DNA from: a virus
IMG/VR virus record: IMGVR_UViG_3300018080_000240
Location: 1-50,531 of that record
DNA length: 50,531 nucleotides
Reading direction: 5' to 3' (one strand)
Numbering within the stretch: the first letter of the stretch is position 1; every line of letters begins with the position of its first letter. The translations under genes were made by a program, and so were the position numbers. The notes beneath the pieces were generated by a model that was not told where the DNA came from, ran no database searches, and saw only the letters and a list, made by a program, of their open reading frames with translations. Of the stretch, positions 1 to 8,181 are shown piece by piece.

Positions 1-16
1 AAACCTCCTTTGGTGG

Positions 17-1861
17 TTATTTATCGACAACTAGATCGGCTTCTTTCCCATGGTTCATCTTGTAAGACTGTGGTGTTTCAGCCTTGGGAACGTATGGGTT
101 TTGCAACTCGGGCCATGTGTCGCCTGAGCCCCACTGTCCGGTTGCATCATTGGCTTTATCAACGCCCTTCTCGCCTTTCATGGTGTACGTACCAAATGGT
201 TTAGGAACGTATGGGTTCTGCAACGATGGATACGTGTCAGAACCAGCTTCGTTGCCCCAACTCCTGTTTCTCATTTCTTGGGCATCACCGGAGCCTTTAC
301 CCATGGACCAATCGCCTTGGCTTACGGGGGCCGGATCATTAAAGTTGCCACTGAAATCGCCTGCGGGAGCGTAGCTGTGACGTGCGTTTTGAGCCATTCT
401 GGGGTGATCGCCAGTTACCGTGATGTGCGGCGTGTTGGAGATGTTCCAACCTTGGGATTCCAGATTTGTTTCGACCAGCACTTCTAGCCACTCAGCAGCG
501 TCGGCAGCGAGTTCTAGGGTTGGTTCTTCGTCTTGCTTGATAACAGCGGCGAGATCATCGAGATAAGAAGCCGCTTCTACTTGCAATTCTTCGTTGCCTG
601 CTTCACCGGCCAGTACGTGAACTTCACGGATGGCCTCATAAAGATCAACGAACACCTGCATTTCCAGCATGTCGGATTCATCGAGGCTTGGATAAAACTG
701 AGAGACGACCTGCTCGAATTGTTCATATTGGTCACAATCTTCGCACGGTTCGGCACCAGCCATTTTCATAACCTTGCCTACTCGATCAACATAAGCCTCG
801 TGGGCCACACGTAGGATGCCTTCGGCCATGAAATCGCAGGTTTGGTCGTCGTAGTTCGTGGCCCCAACCGTTTCTAGAGCTTCTTTGATACTCGAAGCAA
901 GCTCTCGACGGGTTAAGAATAGAACGTTTGGCCAGCGACCAACAATGCTTTCAATGGCTTCTACAAGTGCGTCATTATCGGAGAGTGCGTTGTGCCTCTT
1001 GAGATCGGCGACGGCCTTGCAGAAATCGATGTCCTCGGCAACGGTCTTGCCGTTGTTCCTGAGAACCTTGGAATTGGCTTCTAGTGTTTTCCAGTTGAAG
1101 GACTTGAGTTCGTTTTCATTCCTAAGCTCTGTGTTGGGAATGCGGACGGCGGTGACACCACCTTCCTCATCGTGACGAACTACAGATTCTTTGATGGTTG
1201 GGCCGTTGATTTTGATGTCTACGTAGTCCAACACATTACTGGATAGGTTTGCCCACTCAGGCAAAGTTTTTCTGATTCTTTGTCTTTTGGCTCCAAGGTT
1301 CTTTTTGGCAGACTTGCTTCTTTTGCGGCCTGCAACCTTTTTGCCCCTCATTCTTGCGATGGTCTTGTCGGATCGCTCTCGTTTCTTCGGAGTGGTCTGC
1401 CAACGGACTTTCTTGTAGCCCTTGATGTTGCCTTCGCTGTCCCTTTCGGGCGCAACCCGCAATTTCTTCACTTCATTGAAGGTTCTGCGAACAAATGGCA
1501 TGGACAGATATTCATCCAACTTGTGCTCAGCTTCCTTTTCCTTCTCTTCGAGCAGCGAGTCTAGCATGTCGGATAGGAGTTCCCTAGCAGCGACTCGTTC
1601 TGTGTCTTCATTGATGACCAGTTGCTCAATGTTGTCAAATGTAATGTGCTTATCCTGCATGCCATAACTGGTGTGGACATATGAGCCGTCAGCAGCCTCA
1701 TATAAGGCGGCTTGCGGACCAAAATGACGAAGAGTAAGCCCTTCGACCTGCAACGCACGAGCCAAAATAGGCTCAGCGGCAACCAGTTCATTTTCGGCAC
1801 GGGACAAGGAATCACGCTCCATTTGTTCAAAAACATCGTAGTCGATGAGCTTTCTTTTCAT
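17..1861 (-). CDS. Hypothetical protein, possible head/core protein (614 aa)
   Basis: I do not recognise this family. The protein is highly charged. Residues about 155-200 form a very basic stretch rich in Lys and Arg that could bind DNA. The middle is acidic and helical. The C-terminal 110 residues are rich in Gly, Pro, Asn and Trp and contain an imperfect direct repeat: the element LQNPYVPK occurs twice, each time after an acidic Gly-Ser-Asp/Gly-Asp-Thr stretch and before a Tyr-Met/Lys segment. It starts with ATG after AAGGAG. It lies downstream of the portal gene on the same strand, where T4 keeps its prohead core and protease genes, so a core or internal head role is plausible but unproven. 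The 16 bases left of its stop carry, on the minus strand, an AAAGGAGG ribosome site for a next gene outside the window. Confidence 0.8.
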   Translation of the reverse strand: MKRKLIDYDVFEQMERDSLSRAENELVAAEPILARALQVEGLTLRHFGPQAALYEAADGSYVHTSYGMQDKHITFDNIEQLVINEDTERVAARELLSDMLDSLLEEKEKEAEHKLDEYLSMPFVRRTFNEVKKLRVAPERDSEGNIKGYKKVRWQTTPKKRERSDKTIARMRGKKVAGRKRSKSAKKNLGAKRQRIRKTLPEWANLSSNVLDYVDIKINGPTIKESVVRHDEEGGVTAVRIPNTELRNENELKSFNWKTLEANSKVLRNNGKTVAEDIDFCKAVADLKRHNALSDNDALVEAIESIVGRWPNVLFLTRRELASSIKEALETVGATNYDDQTCDFMAEGILRVAHEAYVDRVGKVMKMAGAEPCEDCDQYEQFEQVVSQFYPSLDESDMLEMQVFVDLYEAIREVHVLAGEAGNEELQVEAASYLDDLAAVIKQDEEPTLELAADAAEWLEVLVETNLESQGWNISNTPHITVTGDHPRMAQNARHSYAPAGDFSGNFNDPAPVSQGDWSMGKGSGDAQEMRNRSWGNEAGSDTYPSLQNPYVPKPFGTYTMKGEKGVDKANDATGQWGSGDTWPELQNPYVPKAETPQSYKMNHGKEADLVVDK

Positions 1862-1962
1862 AACGTAACTCCTTAATATTGTAGCTTCGAGTTTGCAGCA
1901 CTCTCTATTAACCGTATATAGTCGGCAGAGGCTTATTTTGCTGCGAAAACATGTTGGGCAGC

Positions 1963-1970
1963 TATAAATA
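1963..1970 (+). promoter_or_regulatory. T4-type late promoter TATAAATA
   Basis: The octamer TATAAATA is an exact match to the phage T4 late promoter, which is read by host RNA polymerase with a gp55-like sigma factor. It lies about 35 bases before the ATG at 2005. The sigma factor itself is not in this window, so the assignment rests on the sequence match and position. Confidence 0.65.
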
Positions 1971-2004
1971 TAGTATCCACGAGGTCACAAAAAAGGGTTG
2001 GCTA

Positions 2005-2310
2005 ATGATAAGAAAATTCGACGACTACATTAAGTTTCGTGAATCTGAAGGTTCTGCGGACACGGGATTTGCATTCGGAAATGAAGATGATTATGAGCCA
2101 ATTAAGATCGCATGGAAGAGATACCGTGCCCGTGTAATCGACTTCTTGAAGGAGTTGGATGACCCGGAAATTGCAGAAGCACTCAACCAAGTTGAAGATG
2201 GCGGCGAGAATAAAGAGCACAGACCTAAGGGCATCGGCGATGATGATAACTCCGTGGTCGTGCCCAAATCCGATGGGAATCCCGGAATGGAAGATGGGGG
2301 CTGGGATTAA
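2005..2310 (+). CDS. Small protein with capsid-targeting-like N-terminus (101 aa)
   Basis: No domain is recognised. The first residues, MIRKFDDYIKFRE, match the pattern shared by several genes here: hydrophobic and aromatic residues spaced like the T4 internal-protein capsid-targeting peptide, then Glu. The rest is acidic, with a Gly/Asp-rich tail ending GGWD. I chose the ATG at 2005 because AAAAGGG precedes it and because a TATAAATA promoter lies about 35 bases upstream. The longer reading from 1951 would start before that promoter. Its stop codon overlaps the stop of the convergent gene at 2307 in the palindrome TTAA. A protein packaged in the head is the inferred role. Confidence 0.65.
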   Translation: MIRKFDDYIKFRESEGSADTGFAFGNEDDYEPIKIAWKRYRARVIDFLKELDDPEIAEALNQVEDGGENKEHRPKGIGDDDNSVVVPKSDGNPGMEDGGWD

Positions 2311-2654
2311 ACTATTTCGTATTCTCGCCTGAGAGTGATGTGAATTCCCGGCTCGATGTCATCAGCGGTTAGATCCAGTGGTATCACCTCTATGTCTTTT
2401 CCAGGATCTAGCCCTCTGTCCCTAGCGGCGAAAAATCTTGCTGAATCGGGATCATCTGTCAAATAAGTTCCCGGTCGCAGTGTCTTATATTCGCTGCCTT
2501 TTGGCCTTCCATGGTATAAGACGAATCTGCCGTTTGACTGAACGGGTATCTTATGTCTGCTCAGGAATTCCCCAACAGTTTCTTTGCCGTAGGCGGGGTG
2601 GTCTAAATACACTCTGTTTAGGCCACGGTTTTCCATCCAAGTCTTGAATTTCAT
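2307..2654 (-). CDS. ADP-ribosyltransferase-like small protein with capsid-targeting-like N-terminus (115 aa)
   Basis: Residues 47-50 read YHGR, and residues 62-76 contain GTYLTDDPDSARFFA. The arrangement of a Tyr-His-Gly motif, then a Gly-x-Tyr/Phe-x-Thr-Asp-Asp-Pro-x-x-Ala segment, then a beta-strand ending in a Leu-Asp pair, is typical of small phage and bacterial proteins with the ADP-ribosyltransferase/RNA 2'-phosphotransferase fold. I cannot assign a catalytic Glu with confidence, although the C-terminal RREYEIV is a candidate region. The N-terminus MKFKTWMENRG fits the capsid-targeting-like pattern. At 115 residues it is a minimal fold and may be inactive. T4 Alt and Mod, which modify host RNA polymerase, are the functional precedent. 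The target here is unknown. Confidence 0.6.
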   Translation of the reverse strand: MKFKTWMENRGLNRVYLDHPAYGKETVGEFLSRHKIPVQSNGRFVLYHGRPKGSEYKTLRPGTYLTDDPDSARFFAARDRGLDPGKDIEVIPLDLTADDIEPGIHITLRREYEIV

Positions 2655-2683
2655 TGCAATTATCTACCCGCACTAGCTATAAT
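2654..2683 (+). promoter_or_regulatory. Sigma70-type promoter TTGCAA-N18-TATAAT
   Basis: A -35-like TTGCAA at 2654-2659 and a perfect -10 TATAAT at 2678-2683 are separated by 18 bases. They lie about 50 bases before the start of the plus-strand gene at 2734. This would allow early transcription by unmodified host polymerase. Confidence 0.5.
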
Positions 2684-2733
2684 ATCCTTGGACTTAGCCG
2701 TGAGGCACGGCGCATTTATTCAAGGAGACTACC

Positions 2734-3450
2734 ATGTTGGACATGGCATTCGGTTCTATTCGTTTCCCCCGTCTCATTCACCAGGGGGAAGACTACCGTC
2801 TTAAGGCTAATTGGCCACAATTAAGCAACCCCCATCAGCCCAATGAGATACCATCTGGCTATGAGAAGAAAAAAGTTCATTTATATAGTCTGGACTGGGG
2901 CTCGTTCGATGATAGGAAGAGGGAAAAGTTCTGGGACTGGGTAAAGAAACACCATCCTAAAAACGGGGATCTTCAATATGTCCCCTCCCTCCCAGAGAAG
3001 TACACGCAAGCTATCGATGATCTTGTGTTCTGCCTGGACACCCGTTATTTGGATGAAATCCACCGTTGTTCCAGAATGGCGTTTATGGAATGGAGCCAGC
3101 AGCGGCATTTTGATACCTCTGTGCGAGACATGTGTTTGGAACCGGCCAAGGCATATGTAACTGTGGCTTTTCGATTGATTTGTGACTGCCCCTTTGATAG
3201 GGCCGCACACAGGTTCAGAGAGCATGATTGGGTAAGACGCATTGCCTCCCATGCCATGCTGTATCGATTTTGGGATGGACAAACGGGTGGTGGGTTACTT
3301 TGGGATAATGCCGAAATGGAAAAGCTCAACCCGGAGAACTGGCCTGCCGTATGGAAGCCGATGGACCCAGAAGTGGCTCAATTTTATGCAGATATGAAGC
3401 TGCACGAAGAAGAGAAGTTCGAGAAAAGCAACGTTGCTCTTGAAATCTAA
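2734..3450 (+). CDS. Hypothetical protein (238 aa)
   Basis: Family not recognised. The sequence is rich in Trp, His and Arg with mixed helices and has no signal peptide or membrane segment. A C-terminal helical acidic tail follows residue 200. Four cysteines are scattered and do not form an obvious zinc site. It starts with ATG after CAAGGAG and is preceded by a sigma70-like promoter, so it may be expressed early, unlike the head genes around it. Its stop overlaps the convergent gene's stop in CTAA at 3447-3450. Confidence 0.8.
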   Translation: MLDMAFGSIRFPRLIHQGEDYRLKANWPQLSNPHQPNEIPSGYEKKKVHLYSLDWGSFDDRKREKFWDWVKKHHPKNGDLQYVPSLPEKYTQAIDDLVFCLDTRYLDEIHRCSRMAFMEWSQQRHFDTSVRDMCLEPAKAYVTVAFRLICDCPFDRAAHRFREHDWVRRIASHAMLYRFWDGQTGGGLLWDNAEMEKLNPENWPAVWKPMDPEVAQFYADMKLHEEEKFEKSNVALEI

Positions 3451-4088
3451 TCGCCATCCCAGCCGGTTTCCCACCCTCGGGGCCCATACCTCGTGGGTGG
3501 CTTGCCGGGCGGATTGGATAAATCATGCCACCACTTCTCCGAAGATTCTCCAGGCTTAGGTCGTTTTATTTTGGGGGTCTTTGGTGGAGGTAGTGGTATG
3601 TTGAATTTATCGGGTGCGCCCAATCCGGTGACTTCTCCGGTTCTTATGATGGCGTCTTTTAGTCCTGCATACTTGAAAACCCCACCATCTCTTTGAGATC
3701 TGACATATGCCTTTTTGTCATAGGGTTCCACACTGATGATGTTCTTCTTGACTAGAAGGTCTTCGATTGCAGCTTCTAGTTCTGCGTTAAGGATAACATT
3801 GACACTGGCCCAGATTTGCCATTCATGATAAGAAGCGAAGCCACCCTCCTCAACAAACGACCACCGCCCCATCAACAGTTGTTCTACCTCGTGGAAATTT
3901 TCGGCTGCCGCTTCAACAATATCGAGTTCCCAAGCGTCGTCATCCGCTTTGGGGTGTGAAGCTGGTATTTCTTCGTCATCGAGATCATAGGCGTGCCTCC
4001 CCGAACTGTAGGCATTGACATAGAGGATGGGCAGTTGTGTTCTGCCCACGCTCTCCTCTATGAAAGTTCTGAAATTAGCCCAACTCAC
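3447..4088 (-). CDS. Hypothetical protein after portal, capsid-targeting-like N-terminus (213 aa)
   Basis: It begins with GTG inside the last codons of the portal gene (14-base overlap) with GAGGAAAT just upstream, so translation is probably coupled to the portal. The first residues, MSWANFRTFIEESVG, resemble the capsid-targeting pattern seen elsewhere in the window. The body is acidic with a helical region around residues 60-130. The C-terminal 60 residues are rich in Pro, Lys, Gly and Trp and look disordered. Position next to the portal suggests a prohead or internal head protein. The family is not recognised. Confidence 0.7.
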   Translation of the reverse strand: MSWANFRTFIEESVGRTQLPILYVNAYSSGRHAYDLDDEEIPASHPKADDDAWELDIVEAAAENFHEVEQLLMGRWSFVEEGGFASYHEWQIWASVNVILNAELEAAIEDLLVKKNIISVEPYDKKAYVRSQRDGGVFKYAGLKDAIIRTGEVTGLGAPDKFNIPLPPPKTPKIKRPKPGESSEKWWHDLSNPPGKPPTRYGPRGWETGWDGD

Positions 4089-6633
4089 TGTAGTCGATTT
4101 CCTCGTCGTCTATTTGTGAGGCGTAGTTTTGAATCTCAAGATCGTACTTCTTGATCTCTTCTTCAGATGGCGTGGCCAATACGGCTGCCGCTCCAGGCGC
4201 TCCGCCTTGCGGAGGCTGACCACCGGGTACGGGCGCACCGCCTGCTTCAGGCCCACCTGGAGGCTGCTCACCTCCTGGTGGCGGGCCACCAGGAGGTGGT
4301 TGCCCCTCCGGACCCAACATTGGGTTCGGCCCACCTGCCTCTGTGCCCATTTGTGGTTCATTTTCTTCGCCCGGCGAACCAACACCCAAGAGTTGTGGGT
4401 TTTGACCGACGATCTGAAGTTTAAGATCCTCAAGTTTCTGGATTTTATTGCGAGAAAGCATTTCTTGGACTTCATCCTCGCTGTACTTCATCCACTTGAC
4501 CAAAATGTCAAAGTCGGACATCAGCATTGAACCTTTGAGGGCATTTGCATTGTTTATTCTGTTGGTGATGATTTCTTGGAAACTCAATTCCCTCCAAGCA
4601 GAGGGGGGAGTCATCACAAGTTCCAAGTCTTCGTAATCTTCCTCAGGATACCCCCGAAGCTCTAAATGCGTTTCGGCAATCTGAAGGAGACCATCAACTA
4701 GGTTGCCCTGAAGTCTCTCAATCAGCTTGGCGAATTTCACATCCTGTGCCGACAGGGTGATCCTTGTGGCTTGAGGATCTTCGCTTGCTTGGTAGTTCTT
4801 GGGGAAGTTCAATGCTGTGTATAGCTTGTTCCTGAAATAAACAGCATCGTCGATCTCGCCCAAGTTCTGTGCGCCCGGTAGGGTTTCCACTCGGGTGTTG
4901 GCGTTGGGTCGAATGGGAATCCAGTAATCCTCATCCGCCGAGGGGGCGTGCCATCTTTCTTCGACAGCCGAGGCACCTTGGCTGCCGCTCCTTGTGTTCG
5001 CCACTTTCTTTTTGCGGAACTGATCTTTCATTCTTTCAATGAAAGCTTCGGCCTTAAATGGTGGCAATTGGCCAACATCAATGTAAAAGACTCTTCTTTC
5101 CGGCGCTCTGGTCAGTCTATAAACGACCATGGCGTCCTCCATGAGCCTCAATTGATGTGCTGGGCCACGTGCTGGCTCGATTAAAGAGACGCCATAAGGA
5201 TAGAAGGTCTTACGGTCGTCACCCGTCTTCATGTGAACCACTTGTCTGGCTGCGAACCTTAATGCGGTAGCTTGCTGCAAGTCAGCTTCGGTGGCTTGCG
5301 GTACGGGCGGGCGTGTTAGACTTTGATAGTCGGGGCCTTCGTTCGATTGTTGGAACTCAATCAGTTTCCCCTTGGTTGTCTCGATGCGATACATGCTGTC
5401 CGGTGGAAGCTCTGTCATCTTCAGGATACCATCCTTCGGACTCTCTGGATCGATAACCACCTCCAAGAAAAAGTCCCCGAAGATGCACAGTTGTTTCATC
5501 CAGTGCCATGCACGTCTGTCAAGATTGAGCATCTTGCGGTGGAAGAACAACCATTCAAGTTCTTTTTGGATCTCTTCGTTGTTGACATTCACTTCGAGAA
5601 CGTGATCGTTCTCGCCTTTTTGACAGTTGTGGTAGATTACAGATTCGCCGCAGAAGTTTTCGTGCTCTTCAACCGACAAATCATAAACGTCTTGCTCTTC
5701 CCAATCTTCCACGTGCAATACCCGGCGTCGATCTTCGTATTTGCCCAGTCGTCTGATCTCTTTGAGGGAAAACCCTTCTTGGTGAATCCACTTGTTGATG
5801 CTGTTCCACTGATGTTGCATAATCTTGGCACATTCCATGATGGACGTGCCTTCTGCTAGGATGCGACAAGCTTGATTCACCTTTTGGAGCTTTTCTTCTG
5901 TTCTGCCCAATCTCCATTCATCAATAAACTGCCGTTCGTGCTTCCACCCGTCTTTGGTTGTGTATATTCTGGGGAATTGTTGCTTGACTAGACCTTCTTT
6001 CTCATTGAAGTATCGAGCAGCGGGCAGTCGATAAAAGGGCATCAAATCTTCGCCGTACTTTAATTCTCCTGCCATCTTCCATTCCCCCGAACGCAAAAGC
6101 ATCCGGTGGTCATAGGTAACTACAAAAGTCGAACCATCATCTAATTTCACCCGAATTGTCTTGGCAGTTTTTACTTTTCGAGGATCGTAGGCCCAACCCA
6201 ACGTGTAGTCCTCTTTCTCAAAGTCCCAGCAATATACCAAGAAACGCTCTTTGGCCTTGTTGTCAGCAAACCATTTGATGGGCTGAAGCCCGTAGAAAGG
6301 TGTGGCAATTTTCATATGCCCAGCCAAACAGGATTCATCTGCGAACACCGTCATGGCCGTCTCAATCTCTGGCACATTACGCAATCGCTCGTATTCTTTA
6401 TACCGGCTTTGTCGATTGGTGACTGTTGACAAGTCGATGAAATCTTGGCTATCTCGAAGCCTGACTAGGCCCCTGCCGCCACCCCAATAGCTTCCATCTT
6501 GGGCACGAATGTCTGGCAAAGCATCTGGTTGGCTGTGACCTGCGCCCGTAAGATCTCGCATTTTCCTGAGTTTGGTCTGCGGATCTTCCTCAAAGCTGTA
6601 GGTGAATAATTTGTAGTAATCCCACCATGCCAT
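4075..6633 (-). CDS. 20: Portal vertex protein (gp20-like) interrupted by an intein
   Basis: The precursor has 852 residues. Residues 102-336 are an intein, and the spliced portal would have 617 residues, against 524 in T4. The exteins match the T4 portal layout: an N-terminal region ending in an acidic aromatic segment (TVFADES, 95-101), then helices with WHWMKQLCIFGDFFLE, the stem/crown region with the FRKKK basic loop, and a long C-terminal tail very rich in Pro, Gly and Gln. The portal forms the dodecameric DNA channel and packaging-motor dock. The ATG follows GAGGAAAAATTACT. A CCTAAATA late-promoter-like site lies 38 bases upstream. The terminase gene lies upstream on the same strand, as in T4 gene order. 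Confidence 0.88.
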   Translation of the reverse strand: MAWWDYYKLFTYSFEEDPQTKLRKMRDLTGAGHSQPDALPDIRAQDGSYWGGGRGLVRLRDSQDFIDLSTVTNRQSRYKEYERLRNVPEIETAMTVFADESCLAGHMKIATPFYGLQPIKWFADNKAKERFLVYCWDFEKEDYTLGWAYDPRKVKTAKTIRVKLDDGSTFVVTYDHRMLLRSGEWKMAGELKYGEDLMPFYRLPAARYFNEKEGLVKQQFPRIYTTKDGWKHERQFIDEWRLGRTEEKLQKVNQACRILAEGTSIMECAKIMQHQWNSINKWIHQEGFSLKEIRRLGKYEDRRRVLHVEDWEEQDVYDLSVEEHENFCGESVIYHNCQKGENDHVLEVNVNNEEIQKELEWLFFHRKMLNLDRRAWHWMKQLCIFGDFFLEVVIDPESPKDGILKMTELPPDSMYRIETTKGKLIEFQQSNEGPDYQSLTRPPVPQATEADLQQATALRFAARQVVHMKTGDDRKTFYPYGVSLIEPARGPAHQLRLMEDAMVVYRLTRAPERRVFYIDVGQLPPFKAEAFIERMKDQFRKKKVANTRSGSQGASAVEERWHAPSADEDYWIPIRPNANTRVETLPGAQNLGEIDDAVYFRNKLYTALNFPKNYQASEDPQATRITLSAQDVKFAKLIERLQGNLVDGLLQIAETHLELRGYPEEDYEDLELVMTPPSAWRELSFQEIITNRINNANALKGSMLMSDFDILVKWMKYSEDEVQEMLSRNKIQKLEDLKLQIVGQNPQLLGVGSPGEENEPQMGTEAGGPNPMLGPEGQPPPGGPPPGGEQPPGGPEAGGAPVPGGQPPQGGAPGAAAVLATPSEEEIKKYDLEIQNYASQIDDEEIDYSELG
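5626..6330 (-). mobile_element. Intein inside the portal protein (235 aa)
   Basis: The intein begins with Cys (CLAGHMKIATP, block A), has a block B with VTYDH, a block F with VYDLSVEEHENF, and ends in VIYHN followed by Cys in the extein. These are the standard residues for Cys1, Thr-x-x-His, penultimate His, terminal Asn and Cys+1 splicing. At 235 residues it is larger than a mini-intein of about 140. The extra region, about residues 110-205, shows no LAGLIDADG or HNH motif. It holds a helix-turn-helix-like segment (LAEGTSIMECAKIM... NSINKWI), perhaps the remains of a homing-endonuclease DNA-binding part. All splicing residues are present, so splicing should be active. Confidence 0.88.
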
Positions 6634-6670
6634 AGTAATTTTTCCTCGTGACTGACCTTTCTAATGAAGT

Positions 6671-6678
6671 TATTTAGG
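6671..6678 (-). promoter_or_regulatory. Late-promoter-like site CCTAAATA before portal
   Basis: On the minus strand the octamer reads CCTAAATA, sharing the TAAATA core of the T4 late promoter TATAAATA, 38 bases before the portal ATG. Similar sites precede other genes here, at 25454-25461 and 25939-25946. Confidence 0.45.
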
Positions 6679-6704
6679 CCGACGATTGCTAATTTATTAC
6701 AGAA

Positions 6705-7298
6705 ATGAACACCGTCCTCTTTATCACAAGTCACTTAGGGGCTCGGCACAATCGCCTCGTAGCCCAACTGAATGAACACCCCCGAATCCTCATCCACAGT
6801 ATCTTGGGGACGTACAGCCACATCGGCGAGTTAGAGATGCTGGTAGCCGCTGGGCACAAGTCTCCAGGGCCGAGGGCCATTTATGGGGATCACCTGCTCT
6901 ACAATTACCAGTTCTACTTCAAGCCGTTATTGAAATGGTGCAAGTTCATCTATCTCATACGGAATCCCAAGGATGCTCTCGAAAGTATATTGGCAGAGGA
7001 AGAAGCGTACACCCCGCATACAGCGTTCAGGTATTACGCCTACCGGCTGCGGCGAATATGCGAGATGGCCAAGCGAACCCCAGGGGCGGTTCTTTTAAGA
7101 TGGCGAGATATGGTAGAGGGGGAAGCAAATACTTTGGTGCGAGACTACTTGAAGGTCAATGATCTTGATCTAAAGAAAGAATCCGCCGACGAAACGTCGG
7201 CGGATTCTGTGCCCTATGAAATCATTCGCAAAGCAGAAGACTGTTACGAACGACACTTCTATTATCTCAAGCACCTAGAGCTTCGGCGTGCCTTTTAG
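6705..7298 (+). CDS. Sulfotransferase-like protein (197 aa)
   Basis: The N-terminus VLFITSHLGARHNRLVAQL resembles the P-loop-like site that binds the 5'-phosphosulfate of PAPS. Residues 81-95 contain FIYLIRNPKDALESIL, the strand-Arg-Asn-Pro-helix motif that binds the 3'-phosphate of PAPS in sulfotransferases. Sulfotransferases move a sulfonate group from PAPS to a hydroxyl or amine. At 197 residues it is short for the family, and the first motif lacks the usual Ser-Gly-Thr. The gene sits alone on the plus strand inside the minus-strand head block, which suggests later acquisition. Its 3' end overlaps the convergent 2H gene by 24 bases and contains a strong hairpin. Confidence 0.62.
   Translation: MNTVLFITSHLGARHNRLVAQLNEHPRILIHSILGTYSHIGELEMLVAAGHKSPGPRAIYGDHLLYNYQFYFKPLLKWCKFIYLIRNPKDALESILAEEEAYTPHTAFRYYAYRLRRICEMAKRTPGAVLLRWRDMVEGEANTLVRDYLKVNDLDLKKESADETSADSVPYEIIRKAEDCYERHFYYLKHLELRRAF
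7178..7208 (-). terminator. Terminator hairpin for the minus-strand operon, embedded in a plus-strand gene
   Basis: A perfect 14-bp stem with a 3-base loop. On the minus strand it is followed by a T-rich tract (TTTCTTTAG), while the plus strand has no T run. It lies about 65 bases past the stop of the minus-strand 2H gene, so it probably ends the terminase-to-2H transcript. It is read as codons near the 3' end of the sulfotransferase-like gene. Confidence 0.65.
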
Positions 7299-7865
7299 TC
7301 TGATCCTGGTTTTCTCTCCATTTTTGGAACTGAATACGAGGTGGTCCAATTTTATTTTCTCACCCTTGAACGGGGCCATTCCAGTGTATTGGTCCGCCGT
7401 CCCCTTTTTCACGTAGGCTATCGTGCAGTGAGGTTGATACTTGGGATAGTCACTGGTGAATTCCAGACTCTCTTTTAGTCTTTTGTTGATGCGCCGAAGA
7501 TCGGGGCTGATAACGGTTATTTTGATGACATCGAATTTGGGGTTGTTGGTGAAAGCGGTTACTTCGCCTAACTCCAATACTATTGGCCTCTCCTTTTCCA
7601 CCACTTCACGAGTGCCATCTGGCTCTTCATCGTGCAATCCATATAAAACTGTTACGTGAATCTCATCTTCACGACCGAACTTCTCTCCCACCTCGTAGAC
7701 ATCCTCGTCTGCGATTTGCTCCTTCCCCCATGCGATGATCCTGTTGGAGATCCGAGTGGGCAGGTTGACCTGTGTGGAAGAGAAGTCGTACTTCACCTGG
7801 GTTTTCTCACCCCAGAAGCGTTCCCATGTCCGACTGCCCTTTAATTTGCTGGGGTATGGTGTCAT
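7275..7865 (-). CDS. 2H phosphoesterase (LigT / Acb1-like fold), 196 aa
   Basis: Two His-x-Thr motifs are present: IHVTVLYGL (His70, Thr72) and PHCTIAYV (His146, Thr148). They are 76 residues apart with a conserved pattern of strands between them. This is the signature of the 2H phosphoesterase superfamily, which includes 2'-5' RNA ligase-like enzymes, cyclic phosphodiesterases and the phage anti-CBASS enzyme Acb1 (T4 gp57B), which cleaves cyclic oligonucleotide signals. Its place in a phage makes an Acb1-like or RNA-repair role possible, but the motifs alone cannot decide. The start ATG overlaps the upstream gene by 59 bases and has only a weak GAAAG-like site, so coupling is likely. Confidence 0.75.
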   Translation of the reverse strand: MTPYPSKLKGSRTWERFWGEKTQVKYDFSSTQVNLPTRISNRIIAWGKEQIADEDVYEVGEKFGREDEIHVTVLYGLHDEEPDGTREVVEKERPIVLELGEVTAFTNNPKFDVIKITVISPDLRRINKRLKESLEFTSDYPKYQPHCTIAYVKKGTADQYTGMAPFKGEKIKLDHLVFSSKNGEKTRIRLKGTPKL

Positions 7866-8181
7866 CTTTTTTCTTTCTGTCAGCTAAATCATCTAACTTT
7901 TGTTGTTCGGCACTTATCATGTTGTCAAGAATATTGACGGCCAACTTTTGATCGTAGTCACTCACGAGCCTGCCCGTTTCCAAATCCAGCCTTTTCCTCC
8001 ATTGATCCCACGGTGTCGTTTGATCCGTTTTGGCGGCTCTTACCTCTTGTCTCTTGGTCAAGTGCCGTGCTTCGTTGAGGGCACGCATTATGTGAAGCCT
8101 TACGTCTCTGGCTCGATTATTGTCGGGCCCAATGTCTTGCAATGCCTTCTCAAGGAGGCCGATTGTTCTATGTAGGTTCAT
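7807..8181 (-). CDS. Hypothetical helical protein (124 aa)
   Basis: Family not recognised. It is predicted to be almost all helical and is rich in Arg, Lys, Asp and Leu, with a basic-acidic C-terminal half ending in KKKDDTIPQQIKGQ. I chose the ATG at 8181 because it overlaps the stop of the upstream homing endonuclease gene as ATGA, giving coupling. A start at 8208 would place the N-terminus further inside that gene. It overlaps the 2H gene downstream by 59 bases. Because it follows the endonuclease, it may originally have followed the terminase gene directly. Confidence 0.65.
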   Translation of the reverse strand: MNLHRTIGLLEKALQDIGPDNNRARDVRLHIMRALNEARHLTKRQEVRAAKTDQTTPWDQWRKRLDLETGRLVSDYDQKLAVNILDNMISAEQQKLDDLADRKKKDDTIPQQIKGQSDMGTLLG

